Assembly: GCA_002441445.1 (NCBI GenBank)
Contig: DJWC01000129.1
Span: 4,821 to 23,990, forward strand
Source of the DNA: Pusillimonas sp. UBA6240
GTDB lineage: Bacteria; Pseudomonadota; Gammaproteobacteria; Burkholderiales; Burkholderiaceae_B
Length of the DNA: 19,170 bases
Direction of reading: 5' to 3'
In this document: in pieces, positions 1-6,717 of the stretch
Layout: every line of letters starts with the position of its first letter
Position numbering within the stretch: position 1 is the stretch's first letter
Program-made: the position numbers and the translations under genes
Notes under the pieces: generated by a model
Told to the model about the DNA's origin: nothing
What the model saw: only the letters and a program-made list of their open reading frames with translations
The model's database searches: none

Positions 1-2
1 AG

Positions 3-113
3 GCCGAGGGCCCGGCCGTCGCGGACACGGGAGGCAAGGGCGTCGGGAGTCCAGCCGCTGACGGAACCGCTGCCGACGGGGAAGAAAAAGGAATAACTCC
101 TAAAAAGGAATAA
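3..113 (+). CDS. C-terminal tail of an unidentified protein (5' truncated by window edge)
   Basis: An open frame enters from the left edge and stops with TAA at 111-113, giving about 36 residues. They are rich in Ala, Gly, Asp, Glu and Lys and end in ITPKKE, which looks like a flexible hydrophilic C-terminus. GC at third positions is high over the first two-thirds and falls near the stop, where an AT-rich repeat begins. A second frame (from base 1, stopping at 94-96) is also open but is Arg-rich and looks like a shadow. I do not recognise the protein; no domain is visible. A predicted terminator immediately follows, which fits a gene end here. Confidence 0.45.
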   Translation, partial: AEGPAVADTGGKGVGSPAADGTAADGEEKGITPKKE

Positions 114-131
114 TCCTTTATTCCGTCTTTT
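85..131. terminator. Bidirectional intrinsic terminator with tandem 17-bp repeat
   Basis: A perfect 7-bp inverted repeat, GGAATAA (107-113) and TTATTCC (118-124), encloses the 4-nt loop TCCT. On the plus strand it is followed by GTCTTTT; on the minus strand by TTTTTAGG, so it could stop the left-hand gene and the convergent lysR. The stem is AT-rich, so its strength is uncertain. A 12-bp direct repeat AAAAAGGAATAA occurs at 85-96 and 102-113 (period 17), so the left arm is duplicated and the second copy contains the stop codon of the upstream frame. Confidence 0.55.
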
Positions 132-182
132 CCCCTTGACGCCAAGGGACATGGTGCGAGGTATCTTCCTAGCGGTCATCTT

Positions 183-269
183 CATTGCCGCTCGCCGCAG
201 ACACTGAGCTATCGCCCCGCATTACCGCTCGCTGCAAATGCCGCGCAACCACCCCTCACTGCCGCTCGT
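183..269. repeat. Three-copy imperfect repeat at exact 37-bp period
   Basis: The 13-mer CATTGCCGCTCGC (183-195) recurs as CATTACCGCTCGC (220-232) and CACTGCCGCTCGT (257-269), each exactly 37 bp apart. The first two full 37-bp units match at about 26 of 37 positions. The third copy is the end of the lysR coding sequence including part of its stop codon. This suggests an old duplication of the lysR 3' end, but no function is evident. The stretch 132-255 contains no other gene that I can support. Confidence 0.5.
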
Positions 270-1152
270 TCAGCACTTCTTGAGTGATCTGCAGAAAATG
301 CTGCGTAACGGCGGATTGAATGCGGCTTTTCTGGGTGATCAGACTTAGACGGGTTTCCAGCCTGGGCTCGGCGATTTCTATCAATGGCGGCAGGCCGGGC
401 AGGCCCAACTGCGCGAAGCTTTTGGGCACGAAGGCGATGCCCAGACCCTTTTGAACCATCAGCAGCATGGGCAGCGTCTCGATGCCCCAATAGACCACAT
501 TCGGCGTGAAGCCGTTGGCCTGGCAAGACTCTATCAACAGATCCGAGATGCCGCGGCCGATGGGCGCCGCATGCATCAGGAAACGCTCTTCGCGCAAGTC
601 GCTCAGCGATACGCCGGACCGGGCCAGCAGCGGGTGCCCCAAGGGCAAGGCCAGCAAAAGAGGCTCGGTATACAGCGTCACGGTCTGCAGGTCTTCGGCC
701 TTGTATTCCGACCGGCAGATGCCGACATCCAGCTTCTGGTCGCGCAACTGTTCGACCAGGTGCGACGTGGCGCCTTCATGGACTTGCACGGTGATGTTCA
801 GATTCCGCGCCTTTATCCGCTCGACCACTTCGGGGATGATGAACAGGCTGGCGGCCGTGGAACAGCCGACGCTTACGGTGCCGCGCAAGCCTTCCTTGGT
901 TTCTTTCAATTCCTTGACCAGCGACTGCATCGATGCCAACAGGCTTTTGGCCCGCTTGTAGAAGAGCTGTCCCGTGGCGGTCAATACCAGCCGGTTGTTG
1001 ACGCGGTCGAACAATTGAACGTCGAGTTCGGACTCCAGCTTGCGTATCAATATGCTCAGCGGCGGCTGGGTCATGTGCAGGCGCGCCGCCGCCTGGGACA
1101 GATTCCCGGTTTCGACGACGGTGACGAAGCAGCGCAAGCGGTGTTTGTCCAT
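256..1152 (-). CDS. LysR-family transcriptional regulator
   Basis: A 298-residue LysR-type regulator, the usual family length. The N-terminal winged helix-turn-helix covers roughly residues 1-60, with the classic pattern of an aromatic-rich first helix, the recognition region SQAAARLHMTQPPLSILIRK, and LFDR before the wing. The rest matches the two-lobed periplasmic-binding-protein-like effector domain (about 90-290). Two adjacent ATGs exist (1155 and 1152); I chose 1152 because GGAG sits 7 nt before it, and the frame upstream does not resemble a LysR N-terminus. The gene is divergent from the Bug-family gene at 1360, and a T-N11-A palindrome lies between them. Inference: it is an activator of that gene and autoregulated, responding to a ligand I cannot name. 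Confidence 0.93.
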   Translation of the reverse strand: MDKHRLRCFVTVVETGNLSQAAARLHMTQPPLSILIRKLESELDVQLFDRVNNRLVLTATGQLFYKRAKSLLASMQSLVKELKETKEGLRGTVSVGCSTAASLFIIPEVVERIKARNLNITVQVHEGATSHLVEQLRDQKLDVGICRSEYKAEDLQTVTLYTEPLLLALPLGHPLLARSGVSLSDLREERFLMHAAPIGRGISDLLIESCQANGFTPNVVYWGIETLPMLLMVQKGLGIAFVPKSFAQLGLPGLPPLIEIAEPRLETRLSLITQKSRIQSAVTQHFLQITQEVLNERQ

Positions 1153-1181
1153 CATGCATCTCCATGATTGCCCATACCCAT

Positions 1182-1204
1182 AACCATATAAAAAATAAAT
1201 GGTT
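1182..1204. promoter_or_regulatory. LysR-type operator (T-N11-A box)
   Basis: Perfect 6-bp arms AACCAT (1182-1187) and ATGGTT (1199-1204) flank exactly 11 AT-rich bases, matching the LysR T-N11-A rule. The centre (about 1193) lies near -65 relative to the start predicted for the downstream promoter, the standard position of a LysR recognition site. It also lies about 30-50 bp upstream of the lysR start codon, compatible with autoregulation. Confidence 0.7.
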
Positions 1205-1221
1205 CCGTCATTAATTATATA

Positions 1222-1251
1222 TTGGACGTTTGGTTGTGGGATTTTTATACT
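1222..1251 (+). promoter_or_regulatory. Sigma-70-like promoter for the Bug gene at 1360
   Basis: TTGGAC (1222-1227) and TATACT (1246-1251) are separated by 18 bp and each match consensus at four or five of six positions. The predicted start is near 1258, leaving a leader of about 100 nt before the ATG at 1360. The LysR box lies directly upstream. Confidence 0.6.
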
Positions 1252-1359
1252 GGCCGGCGATGAGCGTACGACATTGCAGCGGCGAGCCGGATCCAGACCA
1301 TTCAAGGGTTCGGCTCATGTCGGCGCATATCGGATCTTTATATATAAACGGAGCATGAG

Positions 1360-2337
1360 ATGAAAAGTTTGAAAAAGGTGCTGGCCGCGGCGATAGTGCT
1401 GACGGCGGGGCTGTCCTTACCCGCCATGGCGCAAGACGCCTGGCCGGCGAAATCGTTCAAGGTAGTGGTTCCCTATCCCGCCGGCGGTTCGGCCGACCTG
1501 GTGGGCCGGCTGGTTGCGAAGTCCGTCAGCGACAAATTCGGCAAGCCCGCGGTGGTGGAAAACATATCCGGCGGGGGCACCATACCGGGCTCCATGGCCG
1601 TCCTCAAAGAGCCCGCCGACGGCTATGTCCTGTACATGGCCAGCGACAACACGCTCAATATCAACGGTTTCCTGATGAAAACCATTCCTTATGATGGCGA
1701 CAAGGATTTCACCCCCATCACGGTGGTGAACAACTACCCCCATTGGCTGATCATCAAGAAGGATGGCAAGCACAAGGACTTCGCGGGGTTCGTGAAATAC
1801 ATCAAGGAAAATCCGGGCAAGGCGTCCATCAGCGTCAACACCATAGGAGGCGCGGCCTACCTGGCCTTGTCCAAATGGCGGCAGGAAAACAATTTGAAGT
1901 TCGAAATCGTTCCCTATCGCGGCTCTCCTCCGGCTGTGACCGACTTGATAGGCGGCCATACGGACGCGCATATCGACGTGGTGGGTTCGTCCATAGGCCA
2001 TGCGCGCAGCGGCAAGGTCGAGCCGATCGCGGTGCTGCAGAGCACGCCGCTCAAGGAATTCCCGCAAGCGGTGACGCAAAGCTACGACGATCCCAAGGCG
2101 CTGACGGTGCGTTCCAACCTGTCCGTGGTCGTCAAGTCCGGCACGCCGGACGCGATCATCGAAAAGCTCTATCAGGCGATCAAGGAAGGAGCGCAGACGA
2201 AGGAGTTCGTCGAAGCTCTGGCAACCTTGTCGTATGACGCCATACTGACCCCGCCGGCCGAAGCCCAGGCTTTCGTGCGCGCCGAGACCGTGCGCTACGG
2301 CAAGTTGGTAGAGGCGTCCGGCCTGGAAAAGCAATAA
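1360..2337 (+). CDS. Bug/TctC-family periplasmic solute-binding protein
   Basis: A 325-residue extracytoplasmic binding protein of the tripartite tricarboxylate transporter receptor family (Bug). A Sec signal peptide covers residues 1-24 (MKSLKK, hydrophobic core, AMA cleavage site before QD). The family pattern VVPYPAGGSAD is at 36-46, followed by DGYVLYMASD and the second-lobe loop VPYRGSPPAVTDLIGG typical of Bug proteins. The start is supported by GGAG 6 nt upstream. No TctA/TctB membrane genes are nearby, so it is an orphan receptor, which is common in Bordetella-type genomes. Bug proteins bind small carboxylates or amides; the ligand here is unknown. The adjacent metallopeptidase hints at a peptide- or amide-like compound, but that is only inference. 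Confidence 0.93.
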   Translation: MKSLKKVLAAAIVLTAGLSLPAMAQDAWPAKSFKVVVPYPAGGSADLVGRLVAKSVSDKFGKPAVVENISGGGTIPGSMAVLKEPADGYVLYMASDNTLNINGFLMKTIPYDGDKDFTPITVVNNYPHWLIIKKDGKHKDFAGFVKYIKENPGKASISVNTIGGAAYLALSKWRQENNLKFEIVPYRGSPPAVTDLIGGHTDAHIDVVGSSIGHARSGKVEPIAVLQSTPLKEFPQAVTQSYDDPKALTVRSNLSVVVKSGTPDAIIEKLYQAIKEGAQTKEFVEALATLSYDAILTPPAEAQAFVRAETVRYGKLVEASGLEKQ

Positions 2338-2380
2338 GTCGAAACAGGCAGCGTGTTGCGGGCGGCAGGCCGCGAGCAGG

Positions 2381-2490
2381 GCGCTGCATACACGCATAGC
2401 ACACAAGCGTAGTTCACGCAGCTTGCGCACCGTTGCGGTACACCGCGTTGCGCACCTGCGTAGTACGCGCGCAGCACACGGGCGTAGCAC
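2381..2490. repeat. Degenerate tandem array of 11-13-nt units upstream of the M81 gene
   Basis: The whole gap before the metallopeptidase gene can be cut into about nine consecutive units of 11-13 nt. The clearest are ACGCATAGCAC (2392-2402), ACAAGCGTAGTTC (2403-2415), ACCTGCGTAGTAC (2454-2466), GCGCGCAGCAC (2467-2477) and ACGGGCGTAGCAC (2478-2490). A rough consensus is AC-n-GCGTAG-Y-AC. Units at 2416-2453 are more decayed. The array ends 4 nt before the AGGAG ribosome site. It could be a regulatory protein array, an RNA structure or a decayed minisatellite. It lacks the spacers of a CRISPR array. Confidence 0.5.
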
Positions 2491-2504
2491 CCGCAGGAGT
2501 ATTC

Positions 2505-4022
2505 ATGAAAGTCGTCGTTGCGCTGGTCCGGCACGAAACCAACACCTTTTCGCCTTTGCCCACCGAGCTCAGGTTCTTCAACCGCGGGACGGGGCCTCAC
2601 GGTCCCGCTTACGGGGAAGACGCCGCTCGGGCTTACGGCGGCACCAATAGCGCCGCCGCGGCCTATATGGACCTGGCCGCCAAACTGGGCGCGGACATGG
2701 AATTCGCCATCGCGGCCAATGCCGTGCCCAGCGGCACGGTGACGCGCGACGCGTTCGAGTCCATTTGCGCATCCATCATGGATAGTGTGAAAAAGGGCTG
2801 CGACGCCGTCATGCTGGACCTGCACGGCGCCATGGTAGCGGAAGGCTACCCGGACGCGGAAGGCGAGCTGCTGAGGCGCATCAGGGAAGTCCTGCCCAAA
2901 TCCGTGCCCGTCATCGTGGCGCTGGACTTCCATGCCAACTTCAGCCGCGACTTGATAGAAAACGCCACCGTCATCACCGGCTATTGCACTTATCCGCACG
3001 TGGACGTCTACCAGACCGGAGAGCGGGCGGGCCGGACGCTCGAGGCCATGCTGAAACAGGGGGCCGAGCCTGTCATTCTGTGGCGCCGCCTGCCGATGCT
3101 GACCCACATGCTGCGCCAGACGCCTCTGCAGCAGCCCATGAAGGACATCATGGACAAGGCCATGGCCGCGGAAGCCGAAGGGCGGGTCTTGAACGCCTCC
3201 ATATTCGGCGGCTTTCCGCTCGCCGACATCGCCCACGTGGGCCTGTCGGTGGTGCTGGTGGTGGACGAGAGCAAGCGCGAAGAGGGCGTGCGTCTGCTGG
3301 ACGAGCTCAGCGAACTGGCGTGGAATCGGCGCGAGGACTTCATCTTCCCGGTGGAACCCATGCAGGAATCCATCGCCAGGGCCAAGCAACTGGACGAAGG
3401 CCCCATCATCCTGGTGGACCACGGCGACAATTGCGGCGCCGGCGGGCCGACCGACGTCATGGACGTACTCGAAGAGGTCATGCGTCAGGGGCTGACCGAT
3501 GTGGTGGCCGGGCCCTTCTGGGATCCGGAAGCCGTGGACATCATGGTGCGCGCGGGCGAAGGGGCGGAGCTGACCGTCGACATCGGCGGCAAGACCGACA
3601 TGCCCGAACTGCAAATGAAAGGACGGCCGCTGTCTGTGACGGGCAAGGTCGTCAAGATCACGGACGGCACCTATACGATCACCGGGCCGATGTTCACCGG
3701 GATGACGCTCAGCCTGGGCCGCACGGTGGTGCTGGAAAGCGCCGGCGTTCTGATCTTTGTCTCCGAAAGGCCGCAAGAACCCTACGATATCGGCTTGTTC
3801 ACCCACGCGGGGGTGGACCCGGCCAAGAAGAAATATGTGCTGATCAAATCCCGCCAGCATTTCAGGGCCGGTTTCGGCCCGCTGGCCAGGCATGTCGTGC
3901 TGGTGGCCGGCCCCGGCGTGTGCAGCTCGGACTACTCCTTGTTTCCCTTCAAGAACCTGCCGCGCCCCATCTATCCCCTGGATGCGGAAGCCAGTCTGTC
4001 GGACAGCGTGACGATAGCCTGA
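2505..4022 (+). CDS. M81-family metallopeptidase (MlrC-like)
   Basis: A 505-residue protein of the M81/MlrC family (N-terminal DUF1485-type region plus MlrC C-terminal region), the group that includes the microcystin-fragment peptidase MlrC. Visible family motifs are HETNTFSP (10-17), LDLHGAM (104-110), ALDFHAN (139-145), GYCTYPHVD (159-167) and VDHGDNCGAGGPTD (304-317); the His and Asp residues in them are the likely metal ligands. It has no signal peptide, so it should act in the cytoplasm. I chose the ATG at 2505, not the in-frame ATG at 2433, because AGGAG lies 5 nt upstream and the family starts right at this point; the 2433 extension only translates the repeat array. It lies 167 nt after the Bug gene, same strand, and may hydrolyse the imported compound. 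The true substrate is unknown. Confidence 0.9.
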   Translation: MKVVVALVRHETNTFSPLPTELRFFNRGTGPHGPAYGEDAARAYGGTNSAAAAYMDLAAKLGADMEFAIAANAVPSGTVTRDAFESICASIMDSVKKGCDAVMLDLHGAMVAEGYPDAEGELLRRIREVLPKSVPVIVALDFHANFSRDLIENATVITGYCTYPHVDVYQTGERAGRTLEAMLKQGAEPVILWRRLPMLTHMLRQTPLQQPMKDIMDKAMAAEAEGRVLNASIFGGFPLADIAHVGLSVVLVVDESKREEGVRLLDELSELAWNRREDFIFPVEPMQESIARAKQLDEGPIILVDHGDNCGAGGPTDVMDVLEEVMRQGLTDVVAGPFWDPEAVDIMVRAGEGAELTVDIGGKTDMPELQMKGRPLSVTGKVVKITDGTYTITGPMFTGMTLSLGRTVVLESAGVLIFVSERPQEPYDIGLFTHAGVDPAKKKYVLIKSRQHFRAGFGPLARHVVLVAGPGVCSSDYSLFPFKNLPRPIYPLDAEASLSDSVTIA

Positions 4023-4061
4023 TCTACAGGCGATACGGATGGCGGCCCGCCCGCCGGTATC

Positions 4062-4084
4062 GACGGCGCCATCGCGGCGCCGTC
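4062..4084. terminator. Strong GC hairpin between convergent genes
   Basis: A perfect 9-bp stem, GACGGCGCC (4062-4070) and GGCGCCGTC (4076-4084), with loop ATCGC, lies in the 100-bp gap between the convergent M81 and IclR genes. No T-run follows on either strand, so it is not a canonical intrinsic terminator, but its position suggests a bidirectional transcription barrier or 3'-end stabiliser. Confidence 0.4.
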
Positions 4085-4122
4085 CCGCTGCGGCTCGGGC
4101 GCGTGCAGCTCGCCGCCGCGGC

Positions 4123-4890
4123 CTAGAGCTTGCCCGCGATGGTGTTCAAGCCCTGCCGTATCATACGGGCGATCTCGCGCTGGCGGGTCGCCGGCATGCG
4201 CTCGGTGATCGCGGTCACGCTGATGGCCAATTGAGGCCTGCTCCTGGCGTCGCACAGCGCGCAGCCTACCCCCAGGGCGCCCCGCACCGCGTAGTTGCCG
4301 ACCACGGAATAGCCGCGCGTGCGCGTGTTTTCCACAAGCTGCCGCATTTCGCGGGCAGTCATGCCGCCGTACTGCTCCAGCTGGCCGCTGTTGTGCTCAA
4401 TGATGTCGTCCACCGTGGCGTCGTCCAGTTTGGCCAGCAGGGCCATGCCGCCCGAGCCGACGCCCAATGGCTGCCGCTTCCCCGCGAAGGTGGCGAGGAT
4501 CTGCACCGGATAGGGCCCGATTTCCCGCCAGAGGCTGAGCGATTCGTATCCGTCGCGCACGACCAGGAATACGGCGTCGCCCGTCGCCGCCGCCAGCTTG
4601 CGCATCACGGGCAGGGCCAGTTCGATGCGCGGATCCTGGGCCGTATCGGCCGACGCAGAGGCTTGGGTGGATATGAAGCGCTTGCTGCCGCCCACGCTGC
4701 GGACAAAACCGCTTTCGGTCAAAGCGGCCAGCAGCCGGTAGATGGTGGGCCGTTGCAGGCCGGTGAGCCTGGCCAGGCCGGTCACCGTCAAGCCCGTTTG
4801 GGAATGCTCCTGCAAAACCCGTAAAACCTGCAGGCCGCGCCGCAGCGTGCGCGGGCCGGCAGCCAGTTTGTCGCCTTCCAAAATGTCCAC
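4123..4890 (-). CDS. IclR-family transcriptional regulator
   Basis: About 255 residues with the IclR layout: an N-terminal winged helix (about 15-75, including RTLRRGLQVLRVLQ and TGLARLTGLQRPTIYRLLAAL) and a C-terminal effector domain (about 85-255). The frame stays open to an ATG at 5007, but that start and the ATG at 4974 would overlap or abut the divergent gene and lack a ribosome site. I prefer the GTG at 4890, which leaves the usual short leader before the helix-turn-helix; TTG at 4881 is an alternative, so the start is uncertain. IclR proteins such as PcaR, PcaU and PobR control aromatic-acid catabolism. The divergent Bug gene and the downstream pcaIJ-like genes make these the likely targets, by inference. 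Confidence 0.88.
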   Translation of the reverse strand: MDILEGDKLAAGPRTLRRGLQVLRVLQEHSQTGLTVTGLARLTGLQRPTIYRLLAALTESGFVRSVGGSKRFISTQASASADTAQDPRIELALPVMRKLAAATGDAVFLVVRDGYESLSLWREIGPYPVQILATFAGKRQPLGVGSGGMALLAKLDDATVDDIIEHNSGQLEQYGGMTAREMRQLVENTRTRGYSVVGNYAVRGALGVGCALCDARSRPQLAISVTAITERMPATRQREIARMIRQGLNTIAGKL

Positions 4891-4926
4891 AGCGCGTACA
4901 CCGAAGTTCAAAAAAAAAGAAATCTG

Positions 4927-4970
4927 GTCCAGAATGACGGTTCGATTATAGAACTGTCCGTAATGTGGAC
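4927..4970. promoter_or_regulatory. Putative IclR operator and promoter for the second Bug gene
   Basis: Nested inverted repeats share nearly one centre (about 4947-4949): GTCCA (4927-4931) with TGGAC (4966-4970); ACGG (4937-4940) with CCGT (4958-4961); and CGGTTC (4938-4943) with GAACTG (4951-4956, one mismatch). A possible -10 box TATAGA (4947-4952) lies inside, with a weak -35 CTGGTC 17 bp upstream (4924-4929). A regulator bound here would cover the -10 element. Nine consecutive A residues (4910-4918) lie between this site and the regulator start. Confidence 0.4.
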
Positions 4971-4992
4971 GCATAGAAAGGGAGCTGTAGCC

Positions 4993-5979
4993 ATGCGAAT
5001 CAAGCATATCATTGGGGGTAAGCCACTGGCGGCTGCCCTGTTGCTGGCGGGCGCACTGGGCTTTTCAAGCCAGGCGGCAGCCGCATATCCCGACCACCCC
5101 ATCCGCATGGTGGTGGGTTTCTCCGCCGGCGGCACCACCGACGTAGTGGCGCGCATCCTGGGCAAGGAAATGGGCGAGGCCCTGGGCCAGCCCGTGGTGG
5201 TCGAAAACCGCCCTGGGGCGGGCAGCAATATCGCCACGGAAATGGTCGCGCGCGCGGCGCCCGATGGCTATACCCTGTACATGGTCGCCGTGACCAGCGC
5301 CATCAACCAGACACTATACAAAAACGTGAAGTTCGACCTGATCAAAGACTTCGCTCCCGTCGCCCTAGCCGTCAGGGTGCCCAATGTGCTGGTGGTCAAC
5401 CCCCAGGTGCCGGCCAAAAGCGTCAAGGAACTGGTCGATTACGCCAAGGCCAATCCGGGCAAGCTGAACTTCGCGTCCTCCGGCAGCGGCACCTCCATCC
5501 ACATGGCCGGCGAACTGTTCAAGCAAGAGGCCAAGATCGACGTCACGCATATCCCGTACAAGGGCAGTTCGCCCGCCACGACCGACCTGATAGGCGGGCA
5601 AGTCCAGTACATGTTCGACAACATGCCCTCGGCCTGGCCCCATGTCGAGGCCGGCAAGCTGCGGGCGCTTGCGGTGACCACCGCCGAGCGCTCCAAGACG
5701 GCGCCCGATCTGCCGACGATGAAAGAGTCCGGTTTCCCCAACTTCGACGTTTCCTCATGGTTCGGCGTCATCGCCCCCAAAGGCACGCCGGAAGACGTGG
5801 TGAACAAGCTGAACAAGACCATCCGGGACGCGCTGGCCAAGCCCGAAGTCCAGAGCAGGCTGCAGGATCTGGGAGCCATTCCCGCCAATACCTCGCCGGC
5901 CGAATTCGGCGCATTCATCAAATCCGAAGTCGATAGCTGGGCCAAGGTGGTCAAGGCTTCCGGCGCCACGGTGGATTGA
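4993..5979 (+). CDS. Bug/TctC-family periplasmic solute-binding protein
   Basis: A 328-residue Bug-family receptor. The signal peptide is residues 1-31 (MRIKH, hydrophobic core, AAAA before YPDHP). The motif MVVGFSAGGTTDVVAR (39-54) is the canonical Bug ligand loop, followed by VVENRPGAGSNIA and the second-lobe IPYKGSSPATTDLIGG. ATG 4993 is chosen over 4963 because GGAG lies 8 nt upstream and the signal peptide then has a normal n-region. It is closer to the family consensus than the first Bug protein (GGTTD versus GGSAD), so the two are not recent duplicates. The pcaIJ-like genes follow after 66 nt, separated by a hairpin. It probably captures an organic acid, perhaps aromatic or dicarboxylic, fed into the CoA-transferase; the ligand is inferred only from context. 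Confidence 0.93.
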   Translation: MRIKHIIGGKPLAAALLLAGALGFSSQAAAAYPDHPIRMVVGFSAGGTTDVVARILGKEMGEALGQPVVVENRPGAGSNIATEMVARAAPDGYTLYMVAVTSAINQTLYKNVKFDLIKDFAPVALAVRVPNVLVVNPQVPAKSVKELVDYAKANPGKLNFASSGSGTSIHMAGELFKQEAKIDVTHIPYKGSSPATTDLIGGQVQYMFDNMPSAWPHVEAGKLRALAVTTAERSKTAPDLPTMKESGFPNFDVSSWFGVIAPKGTPEDVVNKLNKTIRDALAKPEVQSRLQDLGAIPANTSPAEFGAFIKSEVDSWAKVVKASGATVD

Positions 5980-5985
5980 GCACGC

Positions 5986-6019
5986 GGCGGCGCCAACCAG
6001 GCGCCGCCCGGTCCGTTTT
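5986..6019 (+). terminator. Hairpin between Bug gene and CoA-transferase genes
   Basis: A perfect 9-bp stem, GGCGGCGCC (5986-5994) and GGCGCCGCC (6000-6008), with loop AACCA, starts 6 nt after the stop codon. TTTT (6016-6019) follows only after a 7-nt gap, so termination is probably incomplete. It may protect the binding-protein mRNA 3' end and lower expression of the downstream enzyme genes relative to the binding protein. Confidence 0.5.
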
Positions 6020-6045
6020 CATATGGGGCGGGGCAGTAGAGCGGC

Positions 6046-6717
6046 ATGATTTCCAAAATTTTTGATAGCTTCCGTGCGGCGCTGGCCGATATTCCGGATG
6101 GCGCTTCCATCATGATCGGCGGTTTCGGCCTGGCGGGCCAGCCCACGGAACTGATCGAGGCATTGCTCGACCAGGGCGCGAAAGATCTGGTCATCATCAA
6201 CAACAACGCGGGCAATGGCGACACCGGCCTGGCCGCATTGCTGAAGGCGGGGCGGGTCCGAAAAATCATCTGCTCCTTTCCGCGCCAAAGCGATTCGCAG
6301 GTGTTCGACGGCCTGTATCGCGCCGGCAAGATCGAACTGGAACTCGTGCCGCAGGGCAACCTGGCCGAACGCATCCGGGCGGCCGGAGCGGGCATAGGCG
6401 GCTTCTATACCCCCACCGGCGTCGGCACGCCTTTGGCCGAAGGCAAGGAAAGCCGCCGCATCCACGGGCGCGATTACATCCTGGAATACCCGCTGCATGC
6501 GGACTACGCCCTGATCAAGGCGCGCAGCGCGGACCGCTGGGGCAACCTGGTATATCGCAAGACCGCGCGCAATTTCGGGCCCATCATGGCGACGGCGTCG
6601 CGCGTGGCGGTCGTCCAGGTGGAAAATATCGTCGAACTCGGCGAACTCGACCCGGAAACCATCGTTACGCCGGGCTTGTTCGTGCAGCGCGTGGTGGCCG
6701 CAGGGGGGCAGCAATGA
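6046..6717 (+). CDS. pcaI: 3-oxoacid CoA-transferase, subunit A (PcaI-like)
   Basis: A 223-residue alpha subunit of a family I CoA-transferase. GGFGLAGQP (25-33) is the CoA-transferase signature 1 region, and IINNNAGNGDTGLAALL, QGNLAERIRAAGAGI (103-117) and the C-terminal ELGELDPETIVTPG closely resemble Pseudomonas PcaI (3-oxoadipate CoA-transferase), as far as I remember that sequence. The ribosome site is weak (TAGAG 4 nt before ATG). The stop overlaps the next start by ATGA, so translation of the two subunits is coupled. Known reaction: succinyl-CoA + 3-oxoadipate to succinate + 3-oxoadipyl-CoA in the beta-ketoadipate pathway. No pcaF, pcaD or pcaH/G gene is in the window. A succinyl-CoA:3-ketoacid transferase (ScoA) is the alternative. 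Confidence 0.88.
   Translation: MISKIFDSFRAALADIPDGASIMIGGFGLAGQPTELIEALLDQGAKDLVIINNNAGNGDTGLAALLKAGRVRKIICSFPRQSDSQVFDGLYRAGKIELELVPQGNLAERIRAAGAGIGGFYTPTGVGTPLAEGKESRRIHGRDYILEYPLHADYALIKARSADRWGNLVYRKTARNFGPIMATASRVAVVQVENIVELGELDPETIVTPGLFVQRVVAAGGQQ

Noticed and set aside
2381..2490. CRISPR array
   Set aside because: Units are 11-13 nt, degenerate and directly adjacent, with no unique spacers; no cas genes are near.
2433..2504. N-terminal extension of the M81 protein to an upstream in-frame ATG
   Set aside because: The extension translates the degenerate repeat array, while the ATG at 2505 has a good ribosome site and coincides with the family start.
2295..3893. Long (532-codon) open frame on the minus strand opposite the M81 gene
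   Set aside because: It is antisense to a protein with clear M81 motifs; its translation is rich in His, Arg, Gly and Gln with no family character, as expected from high-GC third positions.
4910..4918. Run of nine A residues as a programmed-slippage site
   Set aside because: It lies upstream of the preferred IclR start and in no supported coding frame, so slippage would have no coding effect.
4891..5007. Longer IclR forms starting at ATG 4974 or 5007
   Set aside because: They overlap or abut the divergent Bug gene start, lack ribosome sites and add residues not seen before the IclR helix-turn-helix; not fully excluded.
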